Origin: Roseomonas sp. CECT 9278 | Lineage (GTDB): Bacteria; Pseudomonadota; Alphaproteobacteria; Acetobacterales; Acetobacteraceae | Assembly (NCBI RefSeq): GCF_918698155.1 | Contig: NZ_CAKKLX010000046.1 | Coordinates: 1-38,654 of the forward strand | Length of the DNA: 38,654 nucleotides | Reading direction: 5' to 3' | In this document: positions 16,305 to 23,745 of the stretch, one piece after another | How the letters are laid out: the number at the start of each line of letters is the position of its first letter | Position numbering within the stretch: the stretch's first letter is position 1 | Translations under genes and position numbers: made by a program | Notes under the pieces: generated by a model | What the model saw: only the letters and a program-made list of their open reading frames with translations | Databases searched by the model: none | Told to the model about the DNA's origin: nothing

Positions 16305-16982
16305 ATGGTCCAGACCATCCGGATCGAGGCCGAGGCGCGCGAGCAGGCAGGTAAGGGGGCAGCCCGCGCAACCCGGCGTCAGGGGCTTGTCCCCGCTGTC
16401 ATCTACGGTGCCAAGAAGGACGCGCAGCTCGCGGCCCTCGACCCGCGCGACGTGATGAAGGAACTGCACAAGGGCGGCTGGCAGTCGCACCTGTATGAAG
16501 TCGCTGTGAAGGGCGGTTCGACCGAGCGCTGCCTGATGCGCGACGTGCAGTTCCACCCGGTCACCGACCGCCCGATCCATGTCGATTTCCAGCGGCTTTC
16601 CGCCGGGTCGCGCATCCGCATCAAGGTGGCGGTGGCGTTCCTGAACGAGGAAACCTGCCCGGGCCTGAAGGCCGGCGGCGTGCTGAACGTCGTGCGCCGC
16701 GAGATCGAGGTCATGGCCGACCCCGAGAACGTGCCCGAGAAGTTCGAGATCGACCTGGCCGAGGCCGCGATCGGCGACGGCCTGCGCTGGTCCGCCGTGA
16801 AGGACCAGCAGGGCGCGAAACCGGTCATCCTGGGCCGTGACTTCATGGTGGCGTCGATCGCCGCGCCGACCGTGGTCGAGGACGCGGCCCCGGTCGCCGC
16901 CGGGCCGGTCGAGGCGACCAAGCAGAAGGCGCCCGCCGCCGGTGCCGCCGCGCCGGCCAAGGATGCGAAGAAGAAGAAGTGA
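16305..16982 (+). CDS. rplY: 50S ribosomal protein L25/general stress protein Ctc
   Basis: 225 residues, the long Ctc form: an N-terminal L25 5S-rRNA-binding domain (EQAGKGAARATRRQGLVPAV, IYGAKKD) and a C-terminal TL5/CTC beta domain (GVLNVVRREIEVMADPENVP). An Ala/Lys tail ends in four Lys. ATG 16305 follows TAGGAGCAACGACC; the frame to 16260 is ignored. Linked to pth and ychF as in many alphaproteobacteria, although prs, its usual upstream neighbour, is about 8 kb away. Confidence 0.96.
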   Translation: MVQTIRIEAEAREQAGKGAARATRRQGLVPAVIYGAKKDAQLAALDPRDVMKELHKGGWQSHLYEVAVKGGSTERCLMRDVQFHPVTDRPIHVDFQRLSAGSRIRIKVAVAFLNEETCPGLKAGGVLNVVRREIEVMADPENVPEKFEIDLAEAAIGDGLRWSAVKDQQGAKPVILGRDFMVASIAAPTVVEDAAPVAAGPVEATKQKAPAAGAAAPAKDAKKKK

Positions 16983-16983
16983 A

Positions 16984-17105
16984 GTCGGGGGAGGATACCT
17001 CCCCCGAATCCCCCACCGTTTTTCGGCCGTTGGGAACTGACCTCCGCTGTCAGTTCCCAGGTGCCAGAAAAAGGAGGGGGTTTGGGGGAGTTCCCTCCCC
17101 CAAGC
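16984..17105. repeat. Large near-palindromic intergenic element
   Basis: Two ~57-base arms (16984-17041 and 17049-17105) are near-perfect reverse complements around a 7-base centre (CTCCGCT). Inner ends GGGAACTGAC / GTCAGTTCCC match exactly. The left arm itself contains a 9-bp hairpin CGGGGGAGG-ATA-CCTCCCCCG (16986-17006), then CCCCCACCGTTTTT. It fills the whole rplY-pth gap. A half copy is at 20883. It could be a MITE/BIME-like mobile palindrome and may also terminate rplY transcription. Confidence 0.75.
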
Positions 17106-17112
17106 TTGCGGC

Positions 17113-17706
17113 ATGAACGCTTCCGACGGACCGCTGCTCTGGGTCGGCCTCGGCAATCCGGGCAGCGAGCACGCGCGCCAGCGCCACAATATCGGCTTCA
17201 TGGCGCTGGACGAGATCGCGCGCCGCCATCGCTTCACCCCCTGGCGCAAGCGCTTCAAGGGGGAGGTCGCGGAAGGCGTGGTGGCGGGGCGTCGCGTGCT
17301 CGCGGTCAAGCCCATGACCTACATGAATGCGAGCGGCGATTCCGTGCAGCCGGCCGCGGCATTCCTGAAGATTCCGCCGGAGGGTGTGACCGCCTTCCAT
17401 GACGAGCTCGACCTGGCGCCGGGCAAGGTGCGGGTGAAGAGGGGCGGCGGTGTGGCCGGCCATAACGGGTTGCGCGACATGCGGCGCGCCTTCGGCAGCC
17501 CGGAGTTCTGGCGCGTGCGGCTGGGCATCGGTCATCCCGGCCACAAGGATGCCGTGACCGGGCATGTGCTGGGCAATTTCGCCAAGCAGGACCAGGCCTG
17601 GGTGGCGCGGCTGCTGGAGGCGGTGGCCGATTGCGCGCCCCTGCTGGCCGAGGGCCGCGCCGAGGACTTCATGACGCGCGTGGCGCTGCTGACGCAGGAG
17701 GGGTGA
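17113..17706 (+). CDS. pth: Peptidyl-tRNA hydrolase
   Basis: Releases tRNA from prematurely dropped peptidyl-tRNA. 197 residues: LLWVGLGNPGSEHARQRHNI with catalytic His25, KPMTYMNASG, FHDELDLAPGKVRVKRGGG (Asp98 region), GHNGLRD and RVRLGIGHPG are all canonical. ATG 17113 gives the correct N-terminus but has no visible Shine-Dalgarno, since the palindromic element reaches to within 8 bases of it. Downstream start overlaps the stop. Confidence 0.96.
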   Translation: MNASDGPLLWVGLGNPGSEHARQRHNIGFMALDEIARRHRFTPWRKRFKGEVAEGVVAGRRVLAVKPMTYMNASGDSVQPAAAFLKIPPEGVTAFHDELDLAPGKVRVKRGGGVAGHNGLRDMRRAFGSPEFWRVRLGIGHPGHKDAVTGHVLGNFAKQDQAWVARLLEAVADCAPLLAEGRAEDFMTRVALLTQEG

Positions 17707-18206
17707 TGGACGCCGAGGAACATCCCGAGATGTCGTTCGGCGGCCCGAGCCCGCAGGATTTCGCGCATGGCACGGCGATCCTGGCCTCGGCGCTGGTGCG
17801 GGAGGCGGAGGCCCTTGCCTCGGCCGCGGCGGGGCTGCGCGCGACGCTGGACCTGTTCACGATCGATGGCTTCTCGCCCGAGGCGGAGGACCGCCGCGTG
17901 ATGCGCGAAGGCACGCGCGAGGGTGCGGCGCTGGCCGGCGCGCTGCTGCTGGTCGCGCGGCAGTTGCTGCGCTTCACCGGGGACCCGGTGCGCGCCGCGC
18001 ATGAGACGGTGGGGCGGCTGCCGCGCGGGTCGCTGTCGGTCGGCGAGGTTGTCGGGCATCTGCGTGCGGCGGCGCTGGCGCCGGTGACCGATGACGGCGC
18101 GGCGCGCATCGCGGCGGCAACCATCGCCGAGACCTTCGCCGAGGAATTCGATGCGGCCTGGCGCCACGCGACGCCGGTGCCCAAGGGGATGAACAATGGG
18201 GTTTAA
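17706..18206 (+). CDS. Conserved-context hypothetical protein between pth and ychF
   Basis: 166 residues, soluble, largely helical, with no motif I recognise. Visible: [20 protein letters not shown], an acidic middle ([14 protein letters not shown]), and a C-terminal [20 protein letters not shown]. The ATG shares a base with the pth stop, and its end overlaps the ychF start by 11 bases, so all three are probably co-translated. Codon use matches neighbours, and the antisense frame is clearly weaker. A role linked to translation quality control is only a guess from position. Confidence 0.75.
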   Translation: MDAEEHPEMSFGGPSPQDFAHGTAILASALVREAEALASAAAGLRATLDLFTIDGFSPEAEDRRVMREGTREGAALAGALLLVARQLLRFTGDPVRAAHETVGRLPRGSLSVGEVVGHLRAAALAPVTDDGAARIAAATIAETFAEEFDAAWRHATPVPKGMNNGV

Positions 18207-19290
18207 CTGCGGGATCGTGGGCCTGCCGAATGTCGGCAAGTCCACGCTGTTCAATGCGCTGACGCAGACGGCGGCGGCGCAGGCGGCGAACTATCCCTTC
18301 TGCACGATCGAACCGAACGTCGGGCGCGTGGCGGTGCCGGACCCGCGGCTGGAGGCGCTGTCGCGGATCGGCAAGTCGCAGAAGATCATCCCGACCAGCC
18401 TGGAATTCGTGGATATCGCCGGGCTGGTGCGCGGCGCGTCGAAGGGTGAAGGGCTGGGCAACCAGTTCCTCGCGAATATCCGCGAGGTGGACGCCATCGT
18501 CCACGTGCTGCGCTGCTTCGAGGATGGCGACGTCACGCATGTCGAGGGCAGCGTGGACCCGGTGCGCGATGCCGAGACGGTCGAGACGGAGCTGATGCTG
18601 GCGGATCTCGACAGCCTGGAAAAGCGCGCGCAGGGGTTGGTGAAGCGCGCGCGCGGCGGGGACAAGGAAGCGGTCGCGCAGATGGCGCTGATCGACCCGA
18701 TCAAGGCGGCGCTGGAAGCCGGGCGCCCCGCGCGCACGGCGGTGCCCAAGGGCGAGGAAGCGGCGGCGGCGAAGCTGCAGCTGATGACGACCAAGCCCGT
18801 GCTGTATGTGGCGAATGTCGAGGAATCCTCGGCCGCGACGGGCAATGCCTTCTCCGCGCGCGTGTTCGAGAAGGCGAAGGCGGAGGGCGCGCTGGCGGTG
18901 GTGGTCTCGGCCGCCATCGAGGCCGAGATCAGCCAGATGCCGGAGGGGGACCGCGGGGAATTCCTGTCGTCCCTGGGCCTCGAGGATTCCGGCCTGGATC
19001 GCATCATCCGCGCGGGCTACGCGCTGCTCGGCCTGATCACGTATTTCACGGTGGGGCCGAAGGAGACGCGGGCCTGGACCATCCTGAAGGGGATGAAGGC
19101 GCCCCAGGCCGCGGGCGTGATCCATGGGGATTTCGAACGCGGCTTCATCGCGTCGGAGACCATCGCCTATGACGACTACATCGCGCTGGGCGGCGAGCAG
19201 GGTGCCAAGGAAGCCGGCAAGATGCGGGTGGAAGGCAAGGAGTACGTCGTGAAGGATGGCGACGTGCTGCTGTTCCGCTTCAACGTGTGA
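18196..19290 (+). CDS. ychF: Redox-regulated ATPase YchF
   Basis: Obg-related P-loop protein associated with ribosomes and the oxidative stress response. 364 residues: [19 protein letters not shown] (G1), the [20 protein letters not shown] switch region, and the non-canonical G4 NVEE in [11 protein letters not shown], which in this family gives ATP over GTP preference. The C-terminal TGS-like domain has [21 protein letters not shown] and ends [16 protein letters not shown] 18196 lies inside the end of the preceding gene. Confidence 0.97.
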   Translation: MGFNCGIVGLPNVGKSTLFNALTQTAAAQAANYPFCTIEPNVGRVAVPDPRLEALSRIGKSQKIIPTSLEFVDIAGLVRGASKGEGLGNQFLANIREVDAIVHVLRCFEDGDVTHVEGSVDPVRDAETVETELMLADLDSLEKRAQGLVKRARGGDKEAVAQMALIDPIKAALEAGRPARTAVPKGEEAAAAKLQLMTTKPVLYVANVEESSAATGNAFSARVFEKAKAEGALAVVVSAAIEAEISQMPEGDRGEFLSSLGLEDSGLDRIIRAGYALLGLITYFTVGPKETRAWTILKGMKAPQAAGVIHGDFERGFIASETIAYDDYIALGGEQGAKEAGKMRVEGKEYVVKDGDVLLFRFNV

Positions 19291-19778
19291 ACGCCGCGGT
19301 CGATGCCTGGCTGAACGGGCTGGGGGCGGAGGCGGGCGACGCGGTCGTGCTGCTGCTCGCCTTCGTGGTCGGCGCAGCGATCGGCATCGAGCGCGGTATC
19401 AGCACATCGTCGATCGGCATCCGCACCTGCACGCTGGTGGCGCTGGCCTCGGCCGCCTTCGCCGCGCTGGTCGTGGCCCGCGTCCCGGACGGCAACTGGG
19501 GCAATGCCTTCGGCGCGGTCGCGACCGGCGTGGGCTTCCTGGGCGCCGGCGCCATCATCAAGGGCGGGCGCGGGCGCGCGGTCAGCGGGCTTGGCGATGC
19601 AGGCACGATCTGGTGCGTCGCGATGCTGGGGCTGTTGATCGGTGCGCGGGAATTCGCCTCGGCCACGGTGGTGGCGGTGCTGATCCTGACGGTGAACGTG
19701 CTGCTGCGGCCGGTGGCGAGCTGGATCGACGCGCATCGCGCGCGGCGCAAACCGGAGGATGATGTGCTGGATGGCTGA
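19287..19778 (+). CDS. MgtC/SapB family membrane protein
   Basis: 163 residues with about four hydrophobic segments. The MgtC core is visible: [20 protein letters not shown] then [37 protein letters not shown] and [19 protein letters not shown]. The family is linked to growth in low Mg2+ and to ATP synthase modulation; the role here is unknown. The start is GTG 19287, overlapping the ychF stop as GTGA. It converges with the small lipoprotein. Confidence 0.85.
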   Translation: MNAAVDAWLNGLGAEAGDAVVLLLAFVVGAAIGIERGISTSSIGIRTCTLVALASAAFAALVVARVPDGNWGNAFGAVATGVGFLGAGAIIKGGRGRAVSGLGDAGTIWCVAMLGLLIGAREFASATVVAVLILTVNVLLRPVASWIDAHRARRKPEDDVLDG

Positions 19779-19784
19779 CGCGCG

Positions 19785-19922
19785 TCAGCGGGGCGCGGCG
19801 ATGTCCGGCGGCGGCAGCGCGGTCCCGCGGGGACCCAGCCCGCCGCGTTCGTCCCGCCGGTCGCCGCAGGCGGCCAGGGCCAGCATCACCAGCAGGGGCA
19901 GCATCATCACAACACGCATCAT
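19785..19922 (-). CDS. Small lipoprotein (45 aa)
   Basis: A 45-residue frame with a perfect lipoprotein signal: MMRVVMMLPLLVMLALAACG, lipobox LAAC with the lipidated Cys at residue 19. A short Arg/Gly/Pro-rich mature part follows (GDRRDERGGLG, ending PPPDIAAPR). Either of two adjacent ATGs (19922 or 19919) can start it; a G-run just upstream may serve as ribosome site. Too short for normal ORF cut-offs. It resembles the tiny entericidin-like or orphan outer-membrane lipoproteins, but I recognise no family. It lies 81 bases from the divergent mtnP. Confidence 0.6.
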   Translation of the reverse strand: MMRVVMMLPLLVMLALAACGDRRDERGGLGPRGTALPPPDIAAPR

Positions 19923-20003
19923 CCCCCCGGCTTAGCACGCGCCGCGCCCCGCGCTACACCCGCGCAACCCCGCGACCCCGCGCCCCGCAGAAAGTCCCCC
20001 CGC

Positions 20004-20882
20004 ATGCCCGACACCATCACCCCCATGATCGGCTTCATCGGCGGCTCCGGCGTCTATGACCTCGATGGCCTGGAAGACCGCGCCTGGGTCAAGGTCCGCA
20101 CCCCCTGGGGCGACCCATCGGACGAGGTCCTCACCGGCCGCCTGCACGGCGTGCGCGTCGCCTTCCTGCCGCGCCACGGGCGCGGACACCCGACGCCCCC
20201 CTCCGCGCTGAACTACCGCGCCAACATCGACGCCATGAAGCGGATCGGCTGCACCGAGCTGATCTCGCTCTCCGCCGTGGGCTCCCTGCGCGAGGACCTG
20301 CCGCCCGGCCACTTCGTCATCGTCGACCAGTTCATCGACCGCACCTTCGCCCGCGAGAAATCCTTCTTCGGCACGGGCTGCGTGGCGCATGTCTCGGTGG
20401 CCCACCCGGTCTGCCCGCGCCTGGGCGATGCGCTGGAAGCGGCCGCGCAGCAGGTCGGCATCCCGCACACCCGCGGCGGCACCTACCTGGTCATGGAAGG
20501 CCCGCAGTTCAGCACCAAGGCCGAGAGCCTGCTCTACCGCCAATGGGGCTGCGCCGTGATCGGGATGACCAACATGCCCGAGGCCAAGCTCGCCCGCGAG
20601 GCGGAGCTTTGCTACGCGACCATGGCCATGGTCACCGACTTCGACTGCTGGCACCCCGACCACGACGCCGTCACCGTCGACCAGGTGGTGAAGGTGCTGT
20701 TCGGCAATGCCGACCGCGCGCGCGCCCTGGTCAAGGCGGTGGTACCGATGCTGGGCGCGGAGCGTGGCCCCTGCCCCGCCGGCTGCGACCGCGCGCTGGA
20801 CCACGCGATCGTGACCGCGCCCGAGAAGCGCGACCCGGACCTGCTGGCGAAGCTGGATGTGGTGGCGGGGCGCGTCCTTTAA
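20004..20882 (+). CDS. mtnP: S-methyl-5'-thioadenosine phosphorylase
   Basis: Phosphorolyses methylthioadenosine, a polyamine by-product, to adenine and methylthioribose-1-phosphate for methionine salvage. 292 residues: MIGFIGGSGVYDLDGL, FLPRHGRGHPTPPSALNYRA and LISLSAVGSLREDLPPGHFV. The purine-site segment is LVMEGPQFSTKAE, followed by GMTNMPEAKLAREAELCYA with the conserved Met/Asn of MTAP rather than PNP. A half copy of the palindromic element begins at the base after the stop. Confidence 0.93.
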   Translation: MPDTITPMIGFIGGSGVYDLDGLEDRAWVKVRTPWGDPSDEVLTGRLHGVRVAFLPRHGRGHPTPPSALNYRANIDAMKRIGCTELISLSAVGSLREDLPPGHFVIVDQFIDRTFAREKSFFGTGCVAHVSVAHPVCPRLGDALEAAAQQVGIPHTRGGTYLVMEGPQFSTKAESLLYRQWGCAVIGMTNMPEAKLAREAELCYATMAMVTDFDCWHPDHDAVTVDQVVKVLFGNADRARALVKAVVPMLGAERGPCPAGCDRALDHAIVTAPEKRDPDLLAKLDVVAGRVL

Positions 20883-20950
20883 GGTCGCGGGAGGAGAACC
20901 TCCCCCGAACCCCCACCCTTTTTCTGGCCGTTGGGAACTGACGGCGGAGG
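20883..20950 (+). repeat. Half copy of the palindromic intergenic element
   Basis: Matches the arms of the 16984-17105 element, including CCTCCCCCGAA, CCCCCACC, TTTTTCTGGC and TTGGGAACTGAC, and extends through the centre (GGCGGAGGT). It then stops, so it looks like a half-element. It fills the gap between convergent mtnP and the anti-sigma gene (stops at 20882 and 20951) and could serve both as a terminator. Confidence 0.7.
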
Positions 20951-21637
20951 TTACGCCCCGCGCGCGGGCAGCAGGCGGCCGATGAACAGGATGGGGCCGG
21001 TCGGGCGGCCGGTCGGCGAACCACCCGGCGGCTCCAGCGTGATCTCGATCAGCATCCCCGGCTGCGGGCGGATCGTGGAGGGCGTGACCGTCAGACGCCC
21101 CGCCGCCGGAATCAGGCCGAGCGAGGTCGGCGCGCTCGCCCCCTGCGGCAGCGCCCACAACTGCATCACGCGATCCGCCGGCACCGGCTGCGGGTTCAGC
21201 GCGGCCAGGCGCAGCGCGCCGCCATCCGCCTCGACCAGCCAGGCCGGCTGGTCCTGCTGCGTCAACAACACCGTCATCAGCGGCGGCTGCGGCACCGGGC
21301 GCACCAGCAGGAACACCGCAAGCCCCGCCGCCACCGCCGAAGCCCCCATCGCCCAGAAGCGCCAGAAGCCGGACGGCCTGGCAGCCGGCGCCGACACGGC
21401 CGGCGCCGCACCCCCGAGCGCCCGCTCGATTCGCTCCCACAGCCCGGGTGGCGGCGCCTCGGGCAGCGCCAGCACGGTCAGCGGGGCCAGGCGCGCCTCC
21501 CAGGCCTCGACCAGCGCGCGGAGCTCCGCATCGGTCGCCATGGCCTGCGCGACCTCGCGCGCCTCATGGGCATCGAGCGTCCCGAGCACGTATTCCCCGG
21601 CCATGGCATCGCGTTCGGCGCGGTCGGTCGGGATCAT
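20951..21637 (-). CDS. Membrane anti-sigma factor (RskA/anti-sigma-K type)
   Basis: 228 residues. A cytosolic N-terminal domain (AGEYVLGTLDAHEAREVAQA; no zinc-binding His/Cys motif) would hold the ECF sigma factor. One membrane segment follows at about residues 91-113 (FWRFWAMGASAVAAGLAVFL). A periplasmic RskA-like beta domain has LLTQQDQPAWLVEADGGALR, VMQLWALPQGASAPTSLGLI and a C-terminal EPPGGSPTGRPTGPILFIG. ATG 21635-21637 overlaps the sigma gene stop (ATGA). Signal release probably needs regulated proteolysis; the inducing cue is unknown. Confidence 0.9.
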   Translation of the reverse strand: MIPTDRAERDAMAGEYVLGTLDAHEAREVAQAMATDAELRALVEAWEARLAPLTVLALPEAPPPGLWERIERALGGAAPAVSAPAARPSGFWRFWAMGASAVAAGLAVFLLVRPVPQPPLMTVLLTQQDQPAWLVEADGGALRLAALNPQPVPADRVMQLWALPQGASAPTSLGLIPAAGRLTVTPSTIRPQPGMLIEITLEPPGGSPTGRPTGPILFIGRLLPARGA

Positions 21638-22173
21638 GCCAGGCACTCCCGCAGCGCCAGCAGGCCACGGCGGATCCAGGACTTCACCGTGCCGAGCGGC
21701 AGGCCAAGCCGCTGCGCCACCTGTGGATGCGACAGGCCATGCACGAAGGCCAGGATGATCCCCTCGCGGTTCTTCGGCTCCAGGCCCGCGAGGCAATCGC
21801 GCAACCGCCGGCCCTCGGCGCTGGCGGCAAGGCGTTCCTCGGCCTCGGGCGCCACCGCCTCGTCGCCCAGCGTGGGGTCGTCGCTCGGCGTCTCGCGCCC
21901 ACGGGCGCGGATGATGTCGAGCGCGGCGTGGCGCACGATGCCGGCCAGCCAGGCCTCGGCATGGCCGCGCGCGGCGTCGAACTGGCCGGCGCGGCGGCTG
22001 ATCTTGACGAAGGCGTCCTGCACCGCGTCCGCCGCCACGTCGCGGTCGCGCAGGATGGCGTTCGCCACACCAAATAGGCGAACGGATTGTCGTTCATACA
22101 CGGATCGCAGCGCGGCGCGGTCACCATCCGCAACGGCGGCGAGCAATCGGGGCAGGTCGGCATCGGCAGTCAT
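21634..22173 (-). CDS. ECF RNA polymerase sigma factor (SigK-like)
   Basis: 179 residues. Region 2 is RSVYERQSVRLFGVANAILR plus RDVAADAVQDAFVKISRRAG. Region 4 is LEPKNREGIILAFVHGLSHP with VAQRLGLPLGTVKSWIRRGL (residues ~120-170). The C-terminal order with the anti-sigma factor (overlapping genes) is typical of ECF pairs. ATG 22171-22173 is preferred (GGATCC upstream); ATG 22192-22194 would add seven residues. The promoter must lie in the 192-base gap shared with the divergent binding-protein gene. Regulon unknown. Confidence 0.92.
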   Translation of the reverse strand: MTADADLPRLLAAVADGDRAALRSVYERQSVRLFGVANAILRDRDVAADAVQDAFVKISRRAGQFDAARGHAEAWLAGIVRHAALDIIRARGRETPSDDPTLGDEAVAPEAEERLAASAEGRRLRDCLAGLEPKNREGIILAFVHGLSHPQVAQRLGLPLGTVKSWIRRGLLALRECLA

Positions 22174-22365
22174 GGTTGGATCCGAAATGGCCATGGCTTC
22201 GCGCCGCCGGTCAAGCGAAACGGGTCGCGTCCCGGTTCGGCCATGACCGCCGCGGAGAATCGCGGCACCTGCGGCCAATCCGGGACGCTGCGGCGAAACG
22301 ACCCATTGCAGGATGCGCGGGCGAACGTGATCATCAAGCGACCTACGGATGCAGGAGGCTTTCGG

Positions 22366-23580
22366 ATGCAGCGCTTCACGCTTTCCCGCCGCGCGCTTGG
22401 CGCCACCGCCCTGGCCCCGCTGGCCGCGCCCGCCTTCGCGCAGCCCGCGCCGATCCGCATCGGCGAGCTGAATTCCTACGCCCGCATGGCGGCCTTCGCG
22501 GTGCCCTACCGCAACGCCATGCAGCAGGCGCAGGATGCGATCAACGCCGCCGGCGGCGTGATGGGCGGGCGGCGCATCGAATTCGTGTTTCGCGACGACG
22601 GCTCGACGCCCGGCGACGCCGTGCGCGTGGCCGATGAACTGCTGACGCGCGAGAACGTCTCGTTCCTGGCGGGCACCTTCCTGTCGAATGTCGGGCTCGC
22701 GGTCGCGGATCTCGCGAACCAGCGCAAGCGCCTGTTCCTGGCGACCGAACCGCTGACCGACGCCATCACCATGGCGCAGGGCAACCGCTACACCTGGCGC
22801 GTCAGGCCCAGCACCTTCATGCAGACGCGCATGCTGGTGGAGGCGATCCGCGGCCGCAACGTGAAGCGCTGGGCGATCGTCGCGCCCAACTACGAATACG
22901 GCCAGTCCGCGGCCGCCAACTTCAAGCGCCTGCTGCCCGCCGCCATCCCGGGTGCCGAGATCGTCGCGGAGCAGTTCCCGGCCCTCGGCCGCGTCGATGC
23001 CGGGGCGACCGTCGGCGCGCTCGGCCAGGCGCGGCCGGATGGCATCTTCAACGTGCTGTTCGGCGCCGACCTGACGGCGTTTGTCCGCGAGGGCAATACG
23101 CGAGGGCTGTTCGAACGCCGCACCGTGGTGTCGCTGCTGACCGGCGAACCGGAATACCTGATCCCGCTTGGCGAGGAGACGCCGGAGGGCTGGATCGTCA
23201 CCGGCTACCCCTGGGAGCAGGTGACCGGCATGCCGGCGCACCAGGCCTTCGTCGATGGCTATCGCGCGCGTTTCAACGACACGCCGCGCAAGGGGTCGCT
23301 GCTCGGCTACGTGACCGTGCAGATCATCGCCGCGATGCTGAACAAGGCCGGCACGCTGGAGACCGAGGCGATGGTCGATGCGCTGGCCGACCTGCGCACC
23401 GACAGCATCGTGGGCCCGGTGGTGATGCGCGGCATCGACCACCAGGGCACGCTCGGCACCTGGGTGGGCGAGACGACGCTGCGCGGCCGCGCGGGGGCGA
23501 TGAAGAACAGCCGCTATGCGGACGGCGCCGACTTCATGTTCCCGCCGGAGGAAGTGCGGGCGGCGCGAAGGTCGGCGTAA
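22366..23580 (+). CDS. Periplasmic substrate-binding protein of a Liv-type ABC transporter
   Basis: 404 residues of the LivK/amide-binding type. The signal peptide MQRFTLSRRALGATALAPLA ends before Gln26 and carries an Arg-Arg pair, so Tat export is possible. The type I periplasmic fold follows: IRIGELNSYARMAAFAVPYR, AINAAGGVMGGRRIEFVFRD, WAIVAPNYEYGQSAAANFKR and a C-terminal GYVTVQIIAAMLNKAGTLET. ATG 22366 follows a strong AGGAGG (22353-22358). The matching permease and ATPases start at 25475, beyond the divergent haem-protein gene. Ligand is inferred to be an N-heterocycle or cyclic amide from the downstream enzymes. Confidence 0.9.
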   Translation: MQRFTLSRRALGATALAPLAAPAFAQPAPIRIGELNSYARMAAFAVPYRNAMQQAQDAINAAGGVMGGRRIEFVFRDDGSTPGDAVRVADELLTRENVSFLAGTFLSNVGLAVADLANQRKRLFLATEPLTDAITMAQGNRYTWRVRPSTFMQTRMLVEAIRGRNVKRWAIVAPNYEYGQSAAANFKRLLPAAIPGAEIVAEQFPALGRVDAGATVGALGQARPDGIFNVLFGADLTAFVREGNTRGLFERRTVVSLLTGEPEYLIPLGEETPEGWIVTGYPWEQVTGMPAHQAFVDGYRARFNDTPRKGSLLGYVTVQIIAAMLNKAGTLETEAMVDALADLRTDSIVGPVVMRGIDHQGTLGTWVGETTLRGRAGAMKNSRYADGADFMFPPEEVRAARRSA

Positions 23581-23585
23581 ATTCT

Positions 23586-23695
23586 GCCCTCAAAGGCCGG
23601 GCGCCGCCTCCGGCGGCTTGGCTTGCGCGCCTTGCGCGGTTGATGGTCGTCGCGCGGCCGCGCTTTGCGCTCCCGGATCCCGCATGCGCAGGACC
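23586..23695 (+). repeat. Intergenic structured repeat, copy C
   Basis: Begins 5 bases after the binding-protein stop. GCCCTCA, hairpin GCCGCC/GGCGGC (23603-23617), TTGGCTTGCGCGCC, then GCGCTTTGCGCTCCCGG (23660-23676). The central part is about 17 bases shorter than in copies A and B, and the second hairpin is imperfect. It fills most of the gap to the stop of the convergent haem-protein gene. Confidence 0.6.
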
Positions 23696-23745
23696 CGCAC
23701 GTCTTGGGCCACAGGCAAGGGGCGCCCCGCTGCTGGCCACGCCGC

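Noticed and set aside
16984..17105. CRISPR or insertion-sequence ends in the rplY-pth gap
   Set aside because: No spaced direct repeats and no transposase; the structure is a single palindrome.
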